Origin: Acetanaerobacterium elongatum
GTDB lineage: Bacteria; Bacillota; Clostridia; Oscillospirales; Ruminococcaceae
Assembly (NCBI RefSeq): GCF_900103835.1
Contig: NZ_FNID01000019.1
Location: 1 to 64,000 of the forward strand
DNA length: 64,000 nucleotides
Reading direction: 5' to 3'
In this document: positions 45,999 to 55,400 of the stretch, piece after piece
Numbering within the stretch: the first letter of the stretch is position 1
How the letters are laid out: every line of letters starts with the position of its first letter
Position numbers and translations under genes: made by a program
Notes under the pieces: model-generated
Told to the model about the DNA's origin: nothing
The model's input: only the letters and a program-made list of their open reading frames with translations
The model's database searches: none

Positions 45999-46718
45999 CT
46001 ACCTCGTTTCACATTCCCTGAGGGCTTCCTGTAAACCCAGTGTGCCCTGATACAGGCTCTTACCACAGATTGCCCCGTAAAGCTTTCTGTCGCGCAGTGC
46101 CTGAATATCATGGATATCCTTGATGCCGCCGCTTGCGATGATATCACAGGAGACCGCCCTGCTAAGCGCTTCCAGCTGTTCTAAATTGGGGCCATGAAGT
46201 GTACCGTCTTTCGAGATATCGGTAAAGATAATACAGCGAACCCCAATAGCCTCCATCCTTTTAGCAAGCTCTATATAATGAACGCTGCTGGTATCCAGCC
46301 AGCCTTCGGCGGCTACCATTTCATGCTTCGCGTCGATGCCAACGGCTATCTTTTCGCCGAACACCTTAACCGCCTCTTTAACCAGCGTAGGGTTCTTCAC
46401 CGCGGCGGAGCCAAGGATTACACGGCTGATACCATTTGCAAGGTAAAACTCAACCGTTTCCATGCTCCTGATGCCACCGCCAATCTGTACCTTTAAGCCG
46501 GTTTTAGCCGCAACCTTGATGAAAATCTCGCTGTTTTGAGGGGATGCCGCCTTTGCACCGTCAAGGTCTACCATATGAACCCAGCCGGCACCCGCCGCCT
46601 TAAACCCTAAAGCTGTTTCCACCGGGCAGGCTGCCACCTTTTGTGCGGTAGCAAAATCGCCCTGTGTCAGCCTCACACAGGTTCCGTTTTGTATATCAAT
46701 GGCCGGAAAGATAATCAT
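45999..46718 (-). CDS. hisA: ProFAR isomerase (phosphoribosylformimino-AICAR-P isomerase)
   Basis: 239-residue TIM barrel, paralogue of HisF. General base in [18 protein letters not shown] and second Asp in [16 protein letters not shown]; phosphate loops QIGGGIRS and ASGGIKD. AAGGAG is 7 nt before ATG. Sits between hisH and hisF as usual. Confidence 0.96.
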   Translation of the reverse strand: MIIFPAIDIQNGTCVRLTQGDFATAQKVAACPVETALGFKAAGAGWVHMVDLDGAKAASPQNSEIFIKVAAKTGLKVQIGGGIRSMETVEFYLANGISRVILGSAAVKNPTLVKEAVKVFGEKIAVGIDAKHEMVAAEGWLDTSSVHYIELAKRMEAIGVRCIIFTDISKDGTLHGPNLEQLEALSRAVSCDIIASGGIKDIHDIQALRDRKLYGAICGKSLYQGTLGLQEALRECETR

Positions 46719-46733
46719 TGCAGTACTCCTTGA

Positions 46734-47330
46734 TTACAGTGTACAGAAATTCTTTAGCATGGTAAGACCCACATTCCCGCTCTTTTCGGGGTGATACTGC
46801 GCGCCGTACACCATTCCTGACATTACAAGTGCGGGCACCCTCTGCCCATAGGTTGTGTAAGCCGCAATATGCTCATCCGCAGTTTCGGCGCAGAAGGAGT
46901 GATCGAAATACACATAGCTCTGCTCGGGAACATCATTCATAAGCGGGCAGGGTGTTAACGCGGTTAAATCATTCCAGCCGATATGCGGAATCTTTAGCCC
47001 GCAGCTCTCTATCTTTTTTACACTGCCTTCTATAAGCCCAAGACCTTCGCATTCGTAAAACTCATAGCCCTTTTCAAACAATATCTGCATTCCTAAACAA
47101 ATACCCAGCAGCGGCTTTTTAAGCGCCTGTTCCTTAATGGTAGGTACCAGCCCGCTGGCGTTTAGCATCTTCATTGCGTCTGGAAAAGCACCAACGCCCG
47201 GCAGAATAAGCTTATCAGCCTTTCGCAGCTCGTCGGCATCTTTGGTAAAACAGCTTTCGAACCCTATATAATTCAGCGCGTTTTTAACCGAGAACAGATT
47301 ACCTGCACCGTAATCTATAATTGCTATCAT
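46734..47330 (-). CDS. hisH: Imidazole glycerol phosphate synthase, glutaminase subunit
   Basis: 198-residue class I glutamine amidotransferase supplying ammonia to HisF. Begins MIAIIDYGAGNLFSVKNAL; nucleophile Cys in GICLGMQILFE; His-Glu in YGAQYHPEKS. The frame is open further upstream into hisB, but ATG 47330 after AAAGGGG is the family start. Confidence 0.95.
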   Translation of the reverse strand: MIAIIDYGAGNLFSVKNALNYIGFESCFTKDADELRKADKLILPGVGAFPDAMKMLNASGLVPTIKEQALKKPLLGICLGMQILFEKGYEFYECEGLGLIEGSVKKIESCGLKIPHIGWNDLTALTPCPLMNDVPEQSYVYFDHSFCAETADEHIAAYTTYGQRVPALVMSGMVYGAQYHPEKSGNVGLTMLKNFCTL

Positions 47331-47350
47331 CTGGCTTGCCCCTTTTTCAA

Positions 47351-47932
47351 TTAGTCGAGCAGTCCTTTGGTGGAAAGAACCGGCTTGCCATTCTGCTGCA
47401 GAGCGATTTTCAGTGAATGAGCTACTGCCTTGAATATCGCTTCGCACTTATGGTGGTCGTTGGTGCCATATAACAACCTGATGTGCAGGGTAATACCCGC
47501 ATTAAAGGCAAAGGCTCTAAAGAATTCCTCTACCATAGCGGTTTCCATTTCGCCCATGCGTTCCCCTGAAAAGGGACAGTCAAACACCAGATACGGCCTC
47601 CCGCTGATGTCCACCGAAGCGAAGGCGAGCGATTCATCCATGGGAATATAAAAGCTGCCATAACGCATAATGCCGCTTTTATCGCCCAGCGCCTTTGCAA
47701 AAGCACGGCCCAGAACAATTCCGGTATCCTCAATAGTATGGTGACAATCTACCGCAAGGTCGCCCACTGTTTTAATACCGGCGTTAAAACCGCCATGTAC
47801 GACAAAGGCTGTAAGCATGTGATCAAAAAAGCCGATGCCGGTAGAAACCTCCGCTTGCCCTGCTCCGTTAAGATTAAGGCTTACTTGAATATCGGTTTCT
47901 TTGCTTTGCCGTCTTTCCGTCGCTTCACGCAT
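47351..47932 (-). CDS. hisB: Imidazoleglycerol-phosphate dehydratase
   Basis: 193-residue monofunctional HisB dehydratase. Metal-binding repeats GFFDHMLTAFVVHGG, DCHHTIEDTGIVLG, and DHHKCEAIFKAVAHSL are complete. No phosphatase domain is fused. GGAGG lies 8 nt before ATG. Confidence 0.96.
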   Translation of the reverse strand: MREATERRQSKETDIQVSLNLNGAGQAEVSTGIGFFDHMLTAFVVHGGFNAGIKTVGDLAVDCHHTIEDTGIVLGRAFAKALGDKSGIMRYGSFYIPMDESLAFASVDISGRPYLVFDCPFSGERMGEMETAMVEEFFRAFAFNAGITLHIRLLYGTNDHHKCEAIFKAVAHSLKIALQQNGKPVLSTKGLLD

Positions 47933-47961
47933 GAAACTCGCCTCCCATATTCTATTCCTTA

Positions 47962-49011
47962 TTATTTCAGCAGCTCATCAAGTGCTGCAACCAATGCCTT
48001 GTTCTCATCCTTTGAGCCTACGGTAATACGCAGATGACGGTTAAAGCACCGAACCACAATCCCTTTGTTCATCAGTGCTGCATGTGTCGCCTTTGCATCC
48101 TGAAGCTCAACAAAGATGAAATTAGTCTCGGACTTATAAACCTTTATGATATCAGCTTTTTTTAAGGCAAGATCTGTTAAATCTTGGTACAACTCCGCAC
48201 GGTTTTGAAGCACCTGCTTGATACAATCTCGGTTATAATCAGCCTCATTTAAGATCGCCGCGCCAATAGCCTGCGTGACACTGTTTACGTTGTAGGGCGA
48301 TTTGGCCGCACGCAGCGCGTTGGTAATGCGCTTGTTGGCTACCGCAAAGCCAAGCCTGATTGCCGCAGAAAACGCCTTGGAACAGGTTTTTAATACAATC
48401 ACATTATCAAAGGAAACAGCCTCCTGCAGAATCGACTGGTTACTGAAATCCATGTAAGCTTCGTCTACCACCACCAGCATATCGGTACTATTGATTAAAC
48501 GCAGAACCTCATTTTTATCGGTAACCAAGGAGGTTGGGTTACAGGGGGTGGAGAATATTATCGCCTTGGCGCTATGGTCTTTAGCAGCCTTTAGAATATC
48601 ATCCACGTTTACTTCAAGGCTTTCGCCTTTCTTAAGAGTAACCATATTCATTTCAGCCATCTCGCCGTAAAAACGGTACATGGAAAAATCGGGCGAAAGG
48701 GTAATCAGGGTATCCCCTTTTTGCAGCAGAGAACCAATAATTACCGAAATCAGCTCATCAGAGCCGTTACCAGCTGTGATATATTCAACGCCTACCCGGT
48801 AGTAAAGCGAAAATGCTTTACATAGTTCAACTGCCAACGCATCGGGGTAACGGTTAAAGCTTACCTGCGCAACAGCATCCTGAATCTTTTGCTGTAGCAT
48901 CTTATTCGGAGCGATAAAGGATTCATTTGCGTCTAATCGAATGGAGTAATCTCCGTTTATGGGTTCATAGGGGGTCATATTCTTTATTTTTTCGCAAAGT
49001 TCGTAAGGCAT
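47962..49011 (-). CDS. hisC: Histidinol-phosphate aminotransferase
   Basis: 349-residue PLP fold-type I aminotransferase. PLP lysine in VLKTCSKAFSAA (SKAF), Asp-x-x-Tyr in VVDEAYMDFS, Asn in FSTPCNPTS. ATG 49011 is 9 nt after AAGGAG. Located between hisD and hisB, which supports the HisC role over other class I aminotransferases. Confidence 0.94.
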   Translation of the reverse strand: MPYELCEKIKNMTPYEPINGDYSIRLDANESFIAPNKMLQQKIQDAVAQVSFNRYPDALAVELCKAFSLYYRVGVEYITAGNGSDELISVIIGSLLQKGDTLITLSPDFSMYRFYGEMAEMNMVTLKKGESLEVNVDDILKAAKDHSAKAIIFSTPCNPTSLVTDKNEVLRLINSTDMLVVVDEAYMDFSNQSILQEAVSFDNVIVLKTCSKAFSAAIRLGFAVANKRITNALRAAKSPYNVNSVTQAIGAAILNEADYNRDCIKQVLQNRAELYQDLTDLALKKADIIKVYKSETNFIFVELQDAKATHAALMNKGIVVRCFNRHLRITVGSKDENKALVAALDELLK

Positions 49012-49026
49012 AATCAAGGGCTCCTT

Positions 49027-50322
49027 TTAGTTCTGAGATGGAAAGCGCACTTTTATGGAGTTTGCATGCGCATACAACCCTTCGCGCTCGGCAATACAAA
49101 CGATATCATCCTTGGCAGCTTGTAGCGCCTTTTCGGTATAGCAGATAAAGCTCGTACGCTTTAAAAAGCTGTCTACCGAAAGTGGGGAGAAGAAACGGGC
49201 GGTTCCGCTGGTGGGCAGCACATGGTTCGGGCCCGCATAGTAATCGCCAAGAGGCTCAGGAGAATACCTGCCAAGGAATATCGAGCCTGCATTCTCCAAC
49301 CTGCCAAGATATTCGGTGGGATTTTCGGTCATAACCTCAAGGTGCTCAGGTGCAAGCTCATTGGCAAGCTCAACCGCACGGTTCATATCATCGCATACAA
49401 TAATCGCCGAATAATCCGCCAGTGATTTTTCAATGATATCCCTTCTGGGCGCTTCTGCGGTTTGTTTTTGAAGCTCCTTTAAGGTTGCGTCGGCAATACG
49501 CTGGCTGTTGGTGATAAGGATCGCCGATGCCAAAACGTCATGCTCGGCCTGACTGAGCATATCTGCCGCAAGGTAGGACGGGTTTGCGCTTTCATCGGCA
49601 ATAACAAGAATCTCACTGGGGCCTGCAACCATGTCGATATCTACAATCCCATATAAAAGCCGTTTCGCGGTAGCCACATAGATATTGCCGGGGCCTACAA
49701 TCTTATCTACCTTCGGGATAGTCTCGGTACCAAAGGCCAGTGCCGCCACCGCTTGCGCCCCACCAACCAGGAATATCTTTGTGATGCCCGCAACATAGGC
49801 GGCAACCAGAATATCCGGGTTAACGCCTCCGTTTTTGGAGGGCGGCGTAACCATAACAATATCCTTAACACCGGCAATCGCCGCAGGAATAGCGTTCATC
49901 AGCACCGAAGAAGGATAAAACGCTGTTCCGCCCGGCACATAAAGCCCTACACGATGCAGCCCGCGCACCTTCTGCCCCATCAGTACTCCATCCTCGTTGG
50001 TTACCGTAAAACCATGCTGCAGCTGCTTTTGATGAAAGCGGCGGATATTCTCTGCGGCATTTTTAAGTGCCTGTAAAAATACCGGATCGGCAGCCTGAAC
50101 TGCCTGATCAATCTGATGTTGAGGTACCTGTAAAGGGTCTGGGATAATCTTATCAAACTTCAGGGTATAATCGAGCAGCGCTTTGTCTCCGCCGGTACGA
50201 ATCGTCTCTATAATCTCGGAAACCCGCGCTGACACCTCTCTGCCGGTTTCTCCGCTTCTTGTACGCAGGGTTTCAATCAACTTCACCTCATCGGTGCCGT
50301 TTGCCTTTACTAAGTTTATCAT
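49027..50322 (-). CDS. hisD: Histidinol dehydrogenase
   Basis: 431-residue NAD-dependent zinc enzyme for the last two oxidations of histidine synthesis. GLYVPGGTAFYPSSVLMNAIPA, VGPGNIYVATAKRLLYG, MVAGPSEILVIADE, LSQAEHD (zinc) and GPNHVLPTSGTARF are all present. Start ATG 50322 is 13 nt after GAAGGG; an in-frame ATG at 50334 nearly touches that site. Confidence 0.96.
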   Translation of the reverse strand: MINLVKANGTDEVKLIETLRTRSGETGREVSARVSEIIETIRTGGDKALLDYTLKFDKIIPDPLQVPQHQIDQAVQAADPVFLQALKNAAENIRRFHQKQLQHGFTVTNEDGVLMGQKVRGLHRVGLYVPGGTAFYPSSVLMNAIPAAIAGVKDIVMVTPPSKNGGVNPDILVAAYVAGITKIFLVGGAQAVAALAFGTETIPKVDKIVGPGNIYVATAKRLLYGIVDIDMVAGPSEILVIADESANPSYLAADMLSQAEHDVLASAILITNSQRIADATLKELQKQTAEAPRRDIIEKSLADYSAIIVCDDMNRAVELANELAPEHLEVMTENPTEYLGRLENAGSIFLGRYSPEPLGDYYAGPNHVLPTSGTARFFSPLSVDSFLKRTSFICYTEKALQAAKDDIVCIAEREGLYAHANSIKVRFPSQN

Positions 50323-50350
50323 AACAAAAACCATACCCTTCAATAGCAAT

Positions 50351-50980
50351 TCAGTTGAGTTGATTACTCATCTGAGCGAGTAATGTCTCAATCTCGGTCT
50401 TTCTAAGTTTAAGAGAAGCAGTGTTCACAATCACACGCGCGGATATTGGGGCAATGTCCTCTATTACCGAAAGCCCGTTTTCCTTTAGCGTTGTACCGGT
50501 TTCTACTATATCCACAATCGCGTCGGCAAGACCGATGAGCGGTGCAAGCTCCACAGAACCCTCTATCTTCACAATGTCTACATCCATACTCTTGGTTTCA
50601 AAGAAAGCACGCGCTACATTCGGATATTTCGTCGCAATGGTTTTTACGTTATATCCTGCGTAAAAATCCGCATCCTTAGGGGCAGCCAGCGAAAAACGGC
50701 AACGCCCGAAACCGAGGTCAAGCATCTCAAAAAAGCTGTGCCCCTGCTCCATAATGGTGTCTTTGCCCACAACACCCAAATCACAGGCACCGTGCTCCAC
50801 ATAGGTGATGACATCCGCGGCCTTGGCAAGCACCACCTCAAGGTTTGCATCGGGGATGGTTAAAATCAGCTTGCGGCCTTTATTTAACAATGCTTCACAG
50901 TTAAAGCCCATCTTCTCAAACAGCTTTACCGTATCGTTTTCCAGTCTGCCCTTTGTTAAGGCAATACGAAGAGGTTTCAT
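50351..50980 (-). CDS. hisG: ATP phosphoribosyltransferase, short form
   Basis: 209-residue catalytic subunit of the first histidine step. RIALTKGRLENDTVKLFEKMG at the N-terminus, DLGVVGKDTIME and ADAIVDIVETGTTLKENGL in the PRPP-binding domain. It lacks the C-terminal regulatory ACT-like domain, so it is the HisGS form that needs HisZ, encoded just upstream. Confidence 0.96.
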   Translation of the reverse strand: MKPLRIALTKGRLENDTVKLFEKMGFNCEALLNKGRKLILTIPDANLEVVLAKAADVITYVEHGACDLGVVGKDTIMEQGHSFFEMLDLGFGRCRFSLAAPKDADFYAGYNVKTIATKYPNVARAFFETKSMDVDIVKIEGSVELAPLIGLADAIVDIVETGTTLKENGLSVIEDIAPISARVIVNTASLKLRKTEIETLLAQMSNQLN

Positions 50981-51022
50981 GTGCTCAGTTTCCTTCCTTG
51001 CCGGTTGCTCACAAAAATCCGG

Positions 51023-52219
51023 TTATAGGCTTATTTCAACAGTCTTGTTACAAACGTGAAGCAGCTTTGAAATACCCTTTTGCTTGGCATAGGCCTTTGC
51101 TTCATCAAGGGTATCGAATAAGCAGTATTCGCACCGCAGCCCTTTACTGATCAGTTCTTTTTGGCGTGCTAGCCCTTCCATTTGGTATTCGGTTTCTGCA
51201 TAAATTAAGACGTCGGCAGACCGCAGCTTCACCGTGCTGTCACCCTTGGAAAGAGCCGAGGCGATTGCCGAGATATCGGCCGCAAAACCGATGGCAGGCA
51301 GGTTCAGCCCATAATCGGCAATTAACGAATCATAACGGCCGCCCGAAAGCACCTGCTCGCCGCAACCTTCTATATATCCACGGAAAACAATGCCGGTATA
51401 GTAATCCTTACGGTGAACAAGCCCAAGGTCTATAATCACCTTTTCACTAAGGTTTAATCTTGCTAATTCATCGTAGATGCCTTTCAGGTAATCAAGTACC
51501 TGCTTGGTTTCGGCACTTTCAAAAAGCTGCGCAGCTTCTTCAATGACTTCATCGCCGCCGAACAGTGACGGCAGTCTGCGCAGCGCAGCAATCGCTTTGG
51601 TATCACCGATGGTATCTAAAAGATCATTCAGTGCCGCATAGTTTTTCGTTTCAACAAAGCCTCTGATTTCTTCACGGGTTTCATCTTCCACAGGCAAGCT
51701 TGCTATTAAAGCGTTAAAGAAACCGATATGCCCAATTTCCAAGCGGAAATCAGTGGAATTACACGATCTTAGCGCATCCAGCGCCGTTACAATGACCTCC
51801 AAATCCGCACGTCGCGAGCTTGAGCCGATGAGCTCAATGCCCATCTGAACAACCTCGTCGCTGCGGCCGGAGAGGCTTTTGGTCATCTGGTAAACATCCT
51901 GATTATAAAAAAGCCTGATTGGGAGCGTTTCATTCCTTAAACGGGTGGCAACAAGCCGTGCGATAGGTGCGGTAGAATCCGGCCTGCACACCAGAAGCCT
52001 GCCTTTATTATCCGTCAGCTTATACATGCTTTCCTGCGGGAAATGCAGGGCATCAGATGAAAAAACATCGTAGAATTCAAGACCGGCAGTAACCACCTCG
52101 TTATATGCCCTGCCTAAGAACAATTCACGCAACAGCTTTTCATACTTACGGCGCGCTACGCATTCCTCAAAAAGCAGATCGCGTATACCCTCCGGCGTTA
52201 TGGTATTGTATCGTTTCAT
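51023..52219 (-). CDS. hisZ: ATP phosphoribosyltransferase regulatory subunit
   Basis: 398-residue histidyl-tRNA-synthetase paralogue that completes and regulates HisGS. Class II core is visible (MYKLTDNKGRLLVCRPDSTAPIAR; LSGGRYDSLIADYG) but the HisRS-specific anticodon part is degenerate. First gene of the his operon. Start ATG 52219 is 13 nt after GGAAAGG; that binding site lies inside a perfect hairpin. The frame is open upstream to 52261 across the hairpin, which I take as leader, not coding. Confidence 0.93.
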   Translation of the reverse strand: MKRYNTITPEGIRDLLFEECVARRKYEKLLRELFLGRAYNEVVTAGLEFYDVFSSDALHFPQESMYKLTDNKGRLLVCRPDSTAPIARLVATRLRNETLPIRLFYNQDVYQMTKSLSGRSDEVVQMGIELIGSSSRRADLEVIVTALDALRSCNSTDFRLEIGHIGFFNALIASLPVEDETREEIRGFVETKNYAALNDLLDTIGDTKAIAALRRLPSLFGGDEVIEEAAQLFESAETKQVLDYLKGIYDELARLNLSEKVIIDLGLVHRKDYYTGIVFRGYIEGCGEQVLSGGRYDSLIADYGLNLPAIGFAADISAIASALSKGDSTVKLRSADVLIYAETEYQMEGLARQKELISKGLRCEYCLFDTLDEAKAYAKQKGISKLLHVCNKTVEISL

Positions 52220-52230
52220 TCCTATGACCA

Positions 52231-52260
52231 TGCCTTTCCGGCACTTGTGCCGGAAAGGCA
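52231..52260 (-). promoter_or_regulatory. Perfect hairpin hiding the hisZ ribosome binding site
   Basis: A 30-nt perfect palindrome: TGCCTTTCCGGCAC, AA, GTGCCGGAAAGGCA (14-bp stem, 2-nt centre). The 3' arm contains GGAAAGG, the only Shine-Dalgarno site for hisZ; the 5' arm CCTTTC copies the 16S anti-SD. No T tract follows, so it is not a terminator. Translational control is inference. Confidence 0.75.
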
Positions 52261-52298
52261 CAAAACACCATAATTGCGGTGCAGCTTTGCCGCAGGAG

Positions 52299-52350
52299 GA
52301 ATTACACTCCGACAGTAATTCTTACATAGTTTGAAAATTCATTTTCAAAC
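52299..52350 (-). repeat. Two further inverted repeats in the his leader
   Basis: GTTTGAAAAT-TC-ATTTTCAAAC (52329-52350), a perfect 10-bp stem, and GAATTAC / GTAATTC (52299-52305 and 52315-52321). With the hairpin at 52231-52260 they give the roughly 165-nt leader three perfect stems. Confidence 0.6.
52322..52342 (-). CDS. Possible leader peptide of the his operon
   Basis: Six codons (MNFQTM) then TAA, with GAGGAG 9 nt before the ATG. It has no histidine codons. Its start codon lies in the loop region of the palindrome at 52329-52350. Short enough to be chance, but the strong binding site is notable. Confidence 0.3.
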   Translation of the reverse strand: MNFQTM

Positions 52351-52390
52351 TCTCCTCACGCAAAACAAGCCATCACTTTAGTATGCTACT

Positions 52391-52419
52391 ATATTACCAT
52401 GATAAAATACTGCTGTCAA
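52391..52419 (-). promoter_or_regulatory. Promoter of the his operon
   Basis: Minus strand TTGACA (52419-52414), 17-nt spacer, TAATAT (52396-52391). Confidence 0.8.
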
Positions 52420-52461
52420 CCATTATAAAGATTATCCACATATTTTATTACATCTGCTAAA

Positions 52462-55400
52462 CTAGAAAAGCGTAAGCTGACTGGTTTTAGGCAACCCTTC
52501 CAACGCACCGGCATTGTCCAGAATCTCAATCACTGATTTGGATACCCCCGCTTTGGCTGCAAGGTCATCGGCCGAAAGAAAGGGTTCACCGCCTCTGGCG
52601 GCCTGCAGATTCTGAGCGGCGCTCTCGCCAACTCCCTTCAATGCACAAAACGGCAACCGAATCTTTCCGTCCTCACAAAGGTAACTGGTGGCGTGGGATT
52701 TATAAAGGCTTACCGGCAAAAAGTCTAAACCACGGGCCAGCATCTCGTTAACAATCTGCAGCGATTCAAAAATACCGTCCTCCTTGGCGGAGCGCTCGTT
52801 TTTGCGCACCTTTAAATCCGCAAGCTTCTGCATAACAACCCGTTTGCCCGCAATAGCACTTTCTGCATCAAAGTCGCCGCCGCGCACGGTAAAGAAGGCT
52901 GCATAGAACTCCAGCGGATAATACACCTTAAACCACCCCAGACGAATCGCACCGATAACATAGGCTGCGGCGTGCGCCTTAGGGAACATATATTTTATCT
53001 TTAAACAGCTATCAATGTACCACTGTGGAACATTGTGGTCCAACAGAGTTTGAATCAGCTCGGGCGTAAACTCCTTTGGAGCCTTTCCCTTACGGGTATA
53101 CTCCATAATCTTAAACGAGAGTTTTTTCTCTACACCCTTGTAGATCAGGTAGGTCATAATCGAGTCACGCGTTCCGATAACCTCCGAGATAGTACATGTC
53201 CCGTTTTTAATCAATTCCTGCGCGTTGCCCAGCCAAACGTCGGTACCGTGGGAAAGACCCGAAATCTGCAAAAGGTCGGAGAAGTTCTTGGGCCTAGCGT
53301 CCAGCAGCATGCCACGAACAAAATCGGTGCCCATTTCCGGTATCGCAAGCGAACCCGTTTCGCAGTCGATATCCTTCGGTTCAACCCCAAGCGCCTCGGT
53401 GGATGTAAAAAGGCTGTAAACCTTTGGGTCGTTGAGCGGTACATCGTTAATCTTGATGCCAGTAAGCTGTTCCAAGTGCTTATAGAGCGTGGGAACATCG
53501 TGCCCAAGGATATCGAGCTTGAGTATAGTATCATGCAGCGAGTGGAAATCGAAGTGCGTTGTGGTGATTCCCTTTTCTTTTTGGTCAGCCGGGTGCTGAA
53601 TGGGGGTGAAATCGGTAACATCATACCCAGCAGGAATAACAACCATGCCGCCTGGGTGCTGGCCGGTAGTACGCTTTACCCCAACACAGCCGCTTACCAG
53701 CCTGTTCTCCTCCGCTTTATGTACCACACGTCCATGCTCATTAAGGTAGTTCTTCACATAGCCATAGGCGGTTTTATCGGCAACCGTGGCAATCGTTCCG
53801 GCCTTGAAAACATTATCTGCCCCAAACAGCTCTTCGGTGTACCTATGGGCAGTGGATTGATATTCACCCGAAAAGTTCAGGTCGATATCCGGCGCCTTAT
53901 CGCCGTCAAAGCCAAGGAAGGTTTCAAACGGGATATCATGCCCATCCTGCTTATACCTTGTACCGCAAACAGGGCAGTTCTTCTCGGGCAGGTCAAAGCC
54001 CGATCCTACTGAACCGTCTAAAAAGAATTCGCTGTTTTTGCAGTTTGGGCACACATAATGCGGCGGCAGCGGGTTAACCTCAGAAATACCCGCCATGGTT
54101 GCCACAAACGACGAGCCTACCGAACCACGCGAGCCCACAAGGTAACCGTCGCTTTCACTCTTAAACACCAGCTTCTGTGCAATCATATAAAGCACCGCAA
54201 AGCCGTGCTTTATAATCGACGTTAATTCCCTCTCCAGCCGTGCCGAAACCACCTCCGGAGGGTTTTCGCCGTAGATTTCATGCACCCTTTTCCAGGTGAT
54301 GCGCTGCAGATCCTCTTCAGAGCCAGGAATGCTCGGCGGGTAGGTGCCATCCGGTATCGGCAGGATAGAATCGTCAATCAGATCGGCGATGTGGTTGGGG
54401 GCCTCTACCACCACCTCGTAGGCCTTCTGTTCCCCTAGGTAGGAAAACTCCTGCAGCATCTCATCCGTTGTGCGCAGGTGGAGTGGCGGCTGGTACTCGG
54501 TATCGGTATACCCCTGCCCCGACAGCAGAATCTTTCTGAAAACACCGTCCCGTTCATTCAGATAATGCACATCTCCGGTGGCCACACAGGGTTTACCCAA
54601 CTGTTCTGCAAGCGACACAATCAGCTTATTGTATTCAATCAGCTGCGCTTCATCCTTAACCTTACCGCTCCTGATTAAAAAGTCGTTGTTGGTGAGCGGC
54701 TGAATCTCTAAGAAGTCATAATAGGCGGCGATATCCAGCAGCTTCTGGTGGCTTTTCTGTTCCACAATAGCTCTGTAAAGCTCTCCGGCTTCACAGGCTG
54801 TTCCAAGGATAAGCCCTTCGCGAAGCCTGGTAAGCTCTGACTTTAAAATCCTCGGTTTTTTATAAAAATGCTCAAAATGAGACTTGGAAATAAGCTTATA
54901 TAGGTTTTTAAGCCCCACCTGATTCTTGGCAAGGATTATCTGGTGGTAAGATGGGAGTTTTTTGTAATCATCCAGCACAAGCCCGCCGTTAATCTCGTTG
55001 ACTGCCTGGATATTAAACTGCGATTTCATCGTCTCAATAAACTTCAGGTAGATACTAGCAAGTACTGCGGCGTCGTCACAGGCGCGGTGATGGTTAAAGT
55101 CATCAAGTTTCAGTGCCTTGGCAACTGTATCAAGCTTATGATTATTTAAATCGGGCAGCAATGCACGAGCGATAGAAACCGTATCCACCGCTGTATAATT
55201 GCAGGTAATATCAAGACGTTTCAATGAGATATTTAAAAAACCGGTATCAAATGAGGCATTATGCGCTACCAGTATTGGACTTTCCCCACAAAAGGCATAA
55301 AAATCCCGCACCGCCTGCTCTTCCAACGGTGCATCCTTTACCATATCATCCGTGATCGAGGTTAGCTCGGTAATCTTTTCACTGATAGGGCGCTGTGGGT

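Noticed and set aside
52222-52460. Histidine T-box or His-codon leader peptide for the his operon
   Set aside because: No GGTGG T-box sequence; the only ORF with a good binding site has no His codons.
53035-54012. 325-codon open frame antisense to polC
   Set aside because: Shadow of the polC core; no recognisable domain or ribosome binding site.
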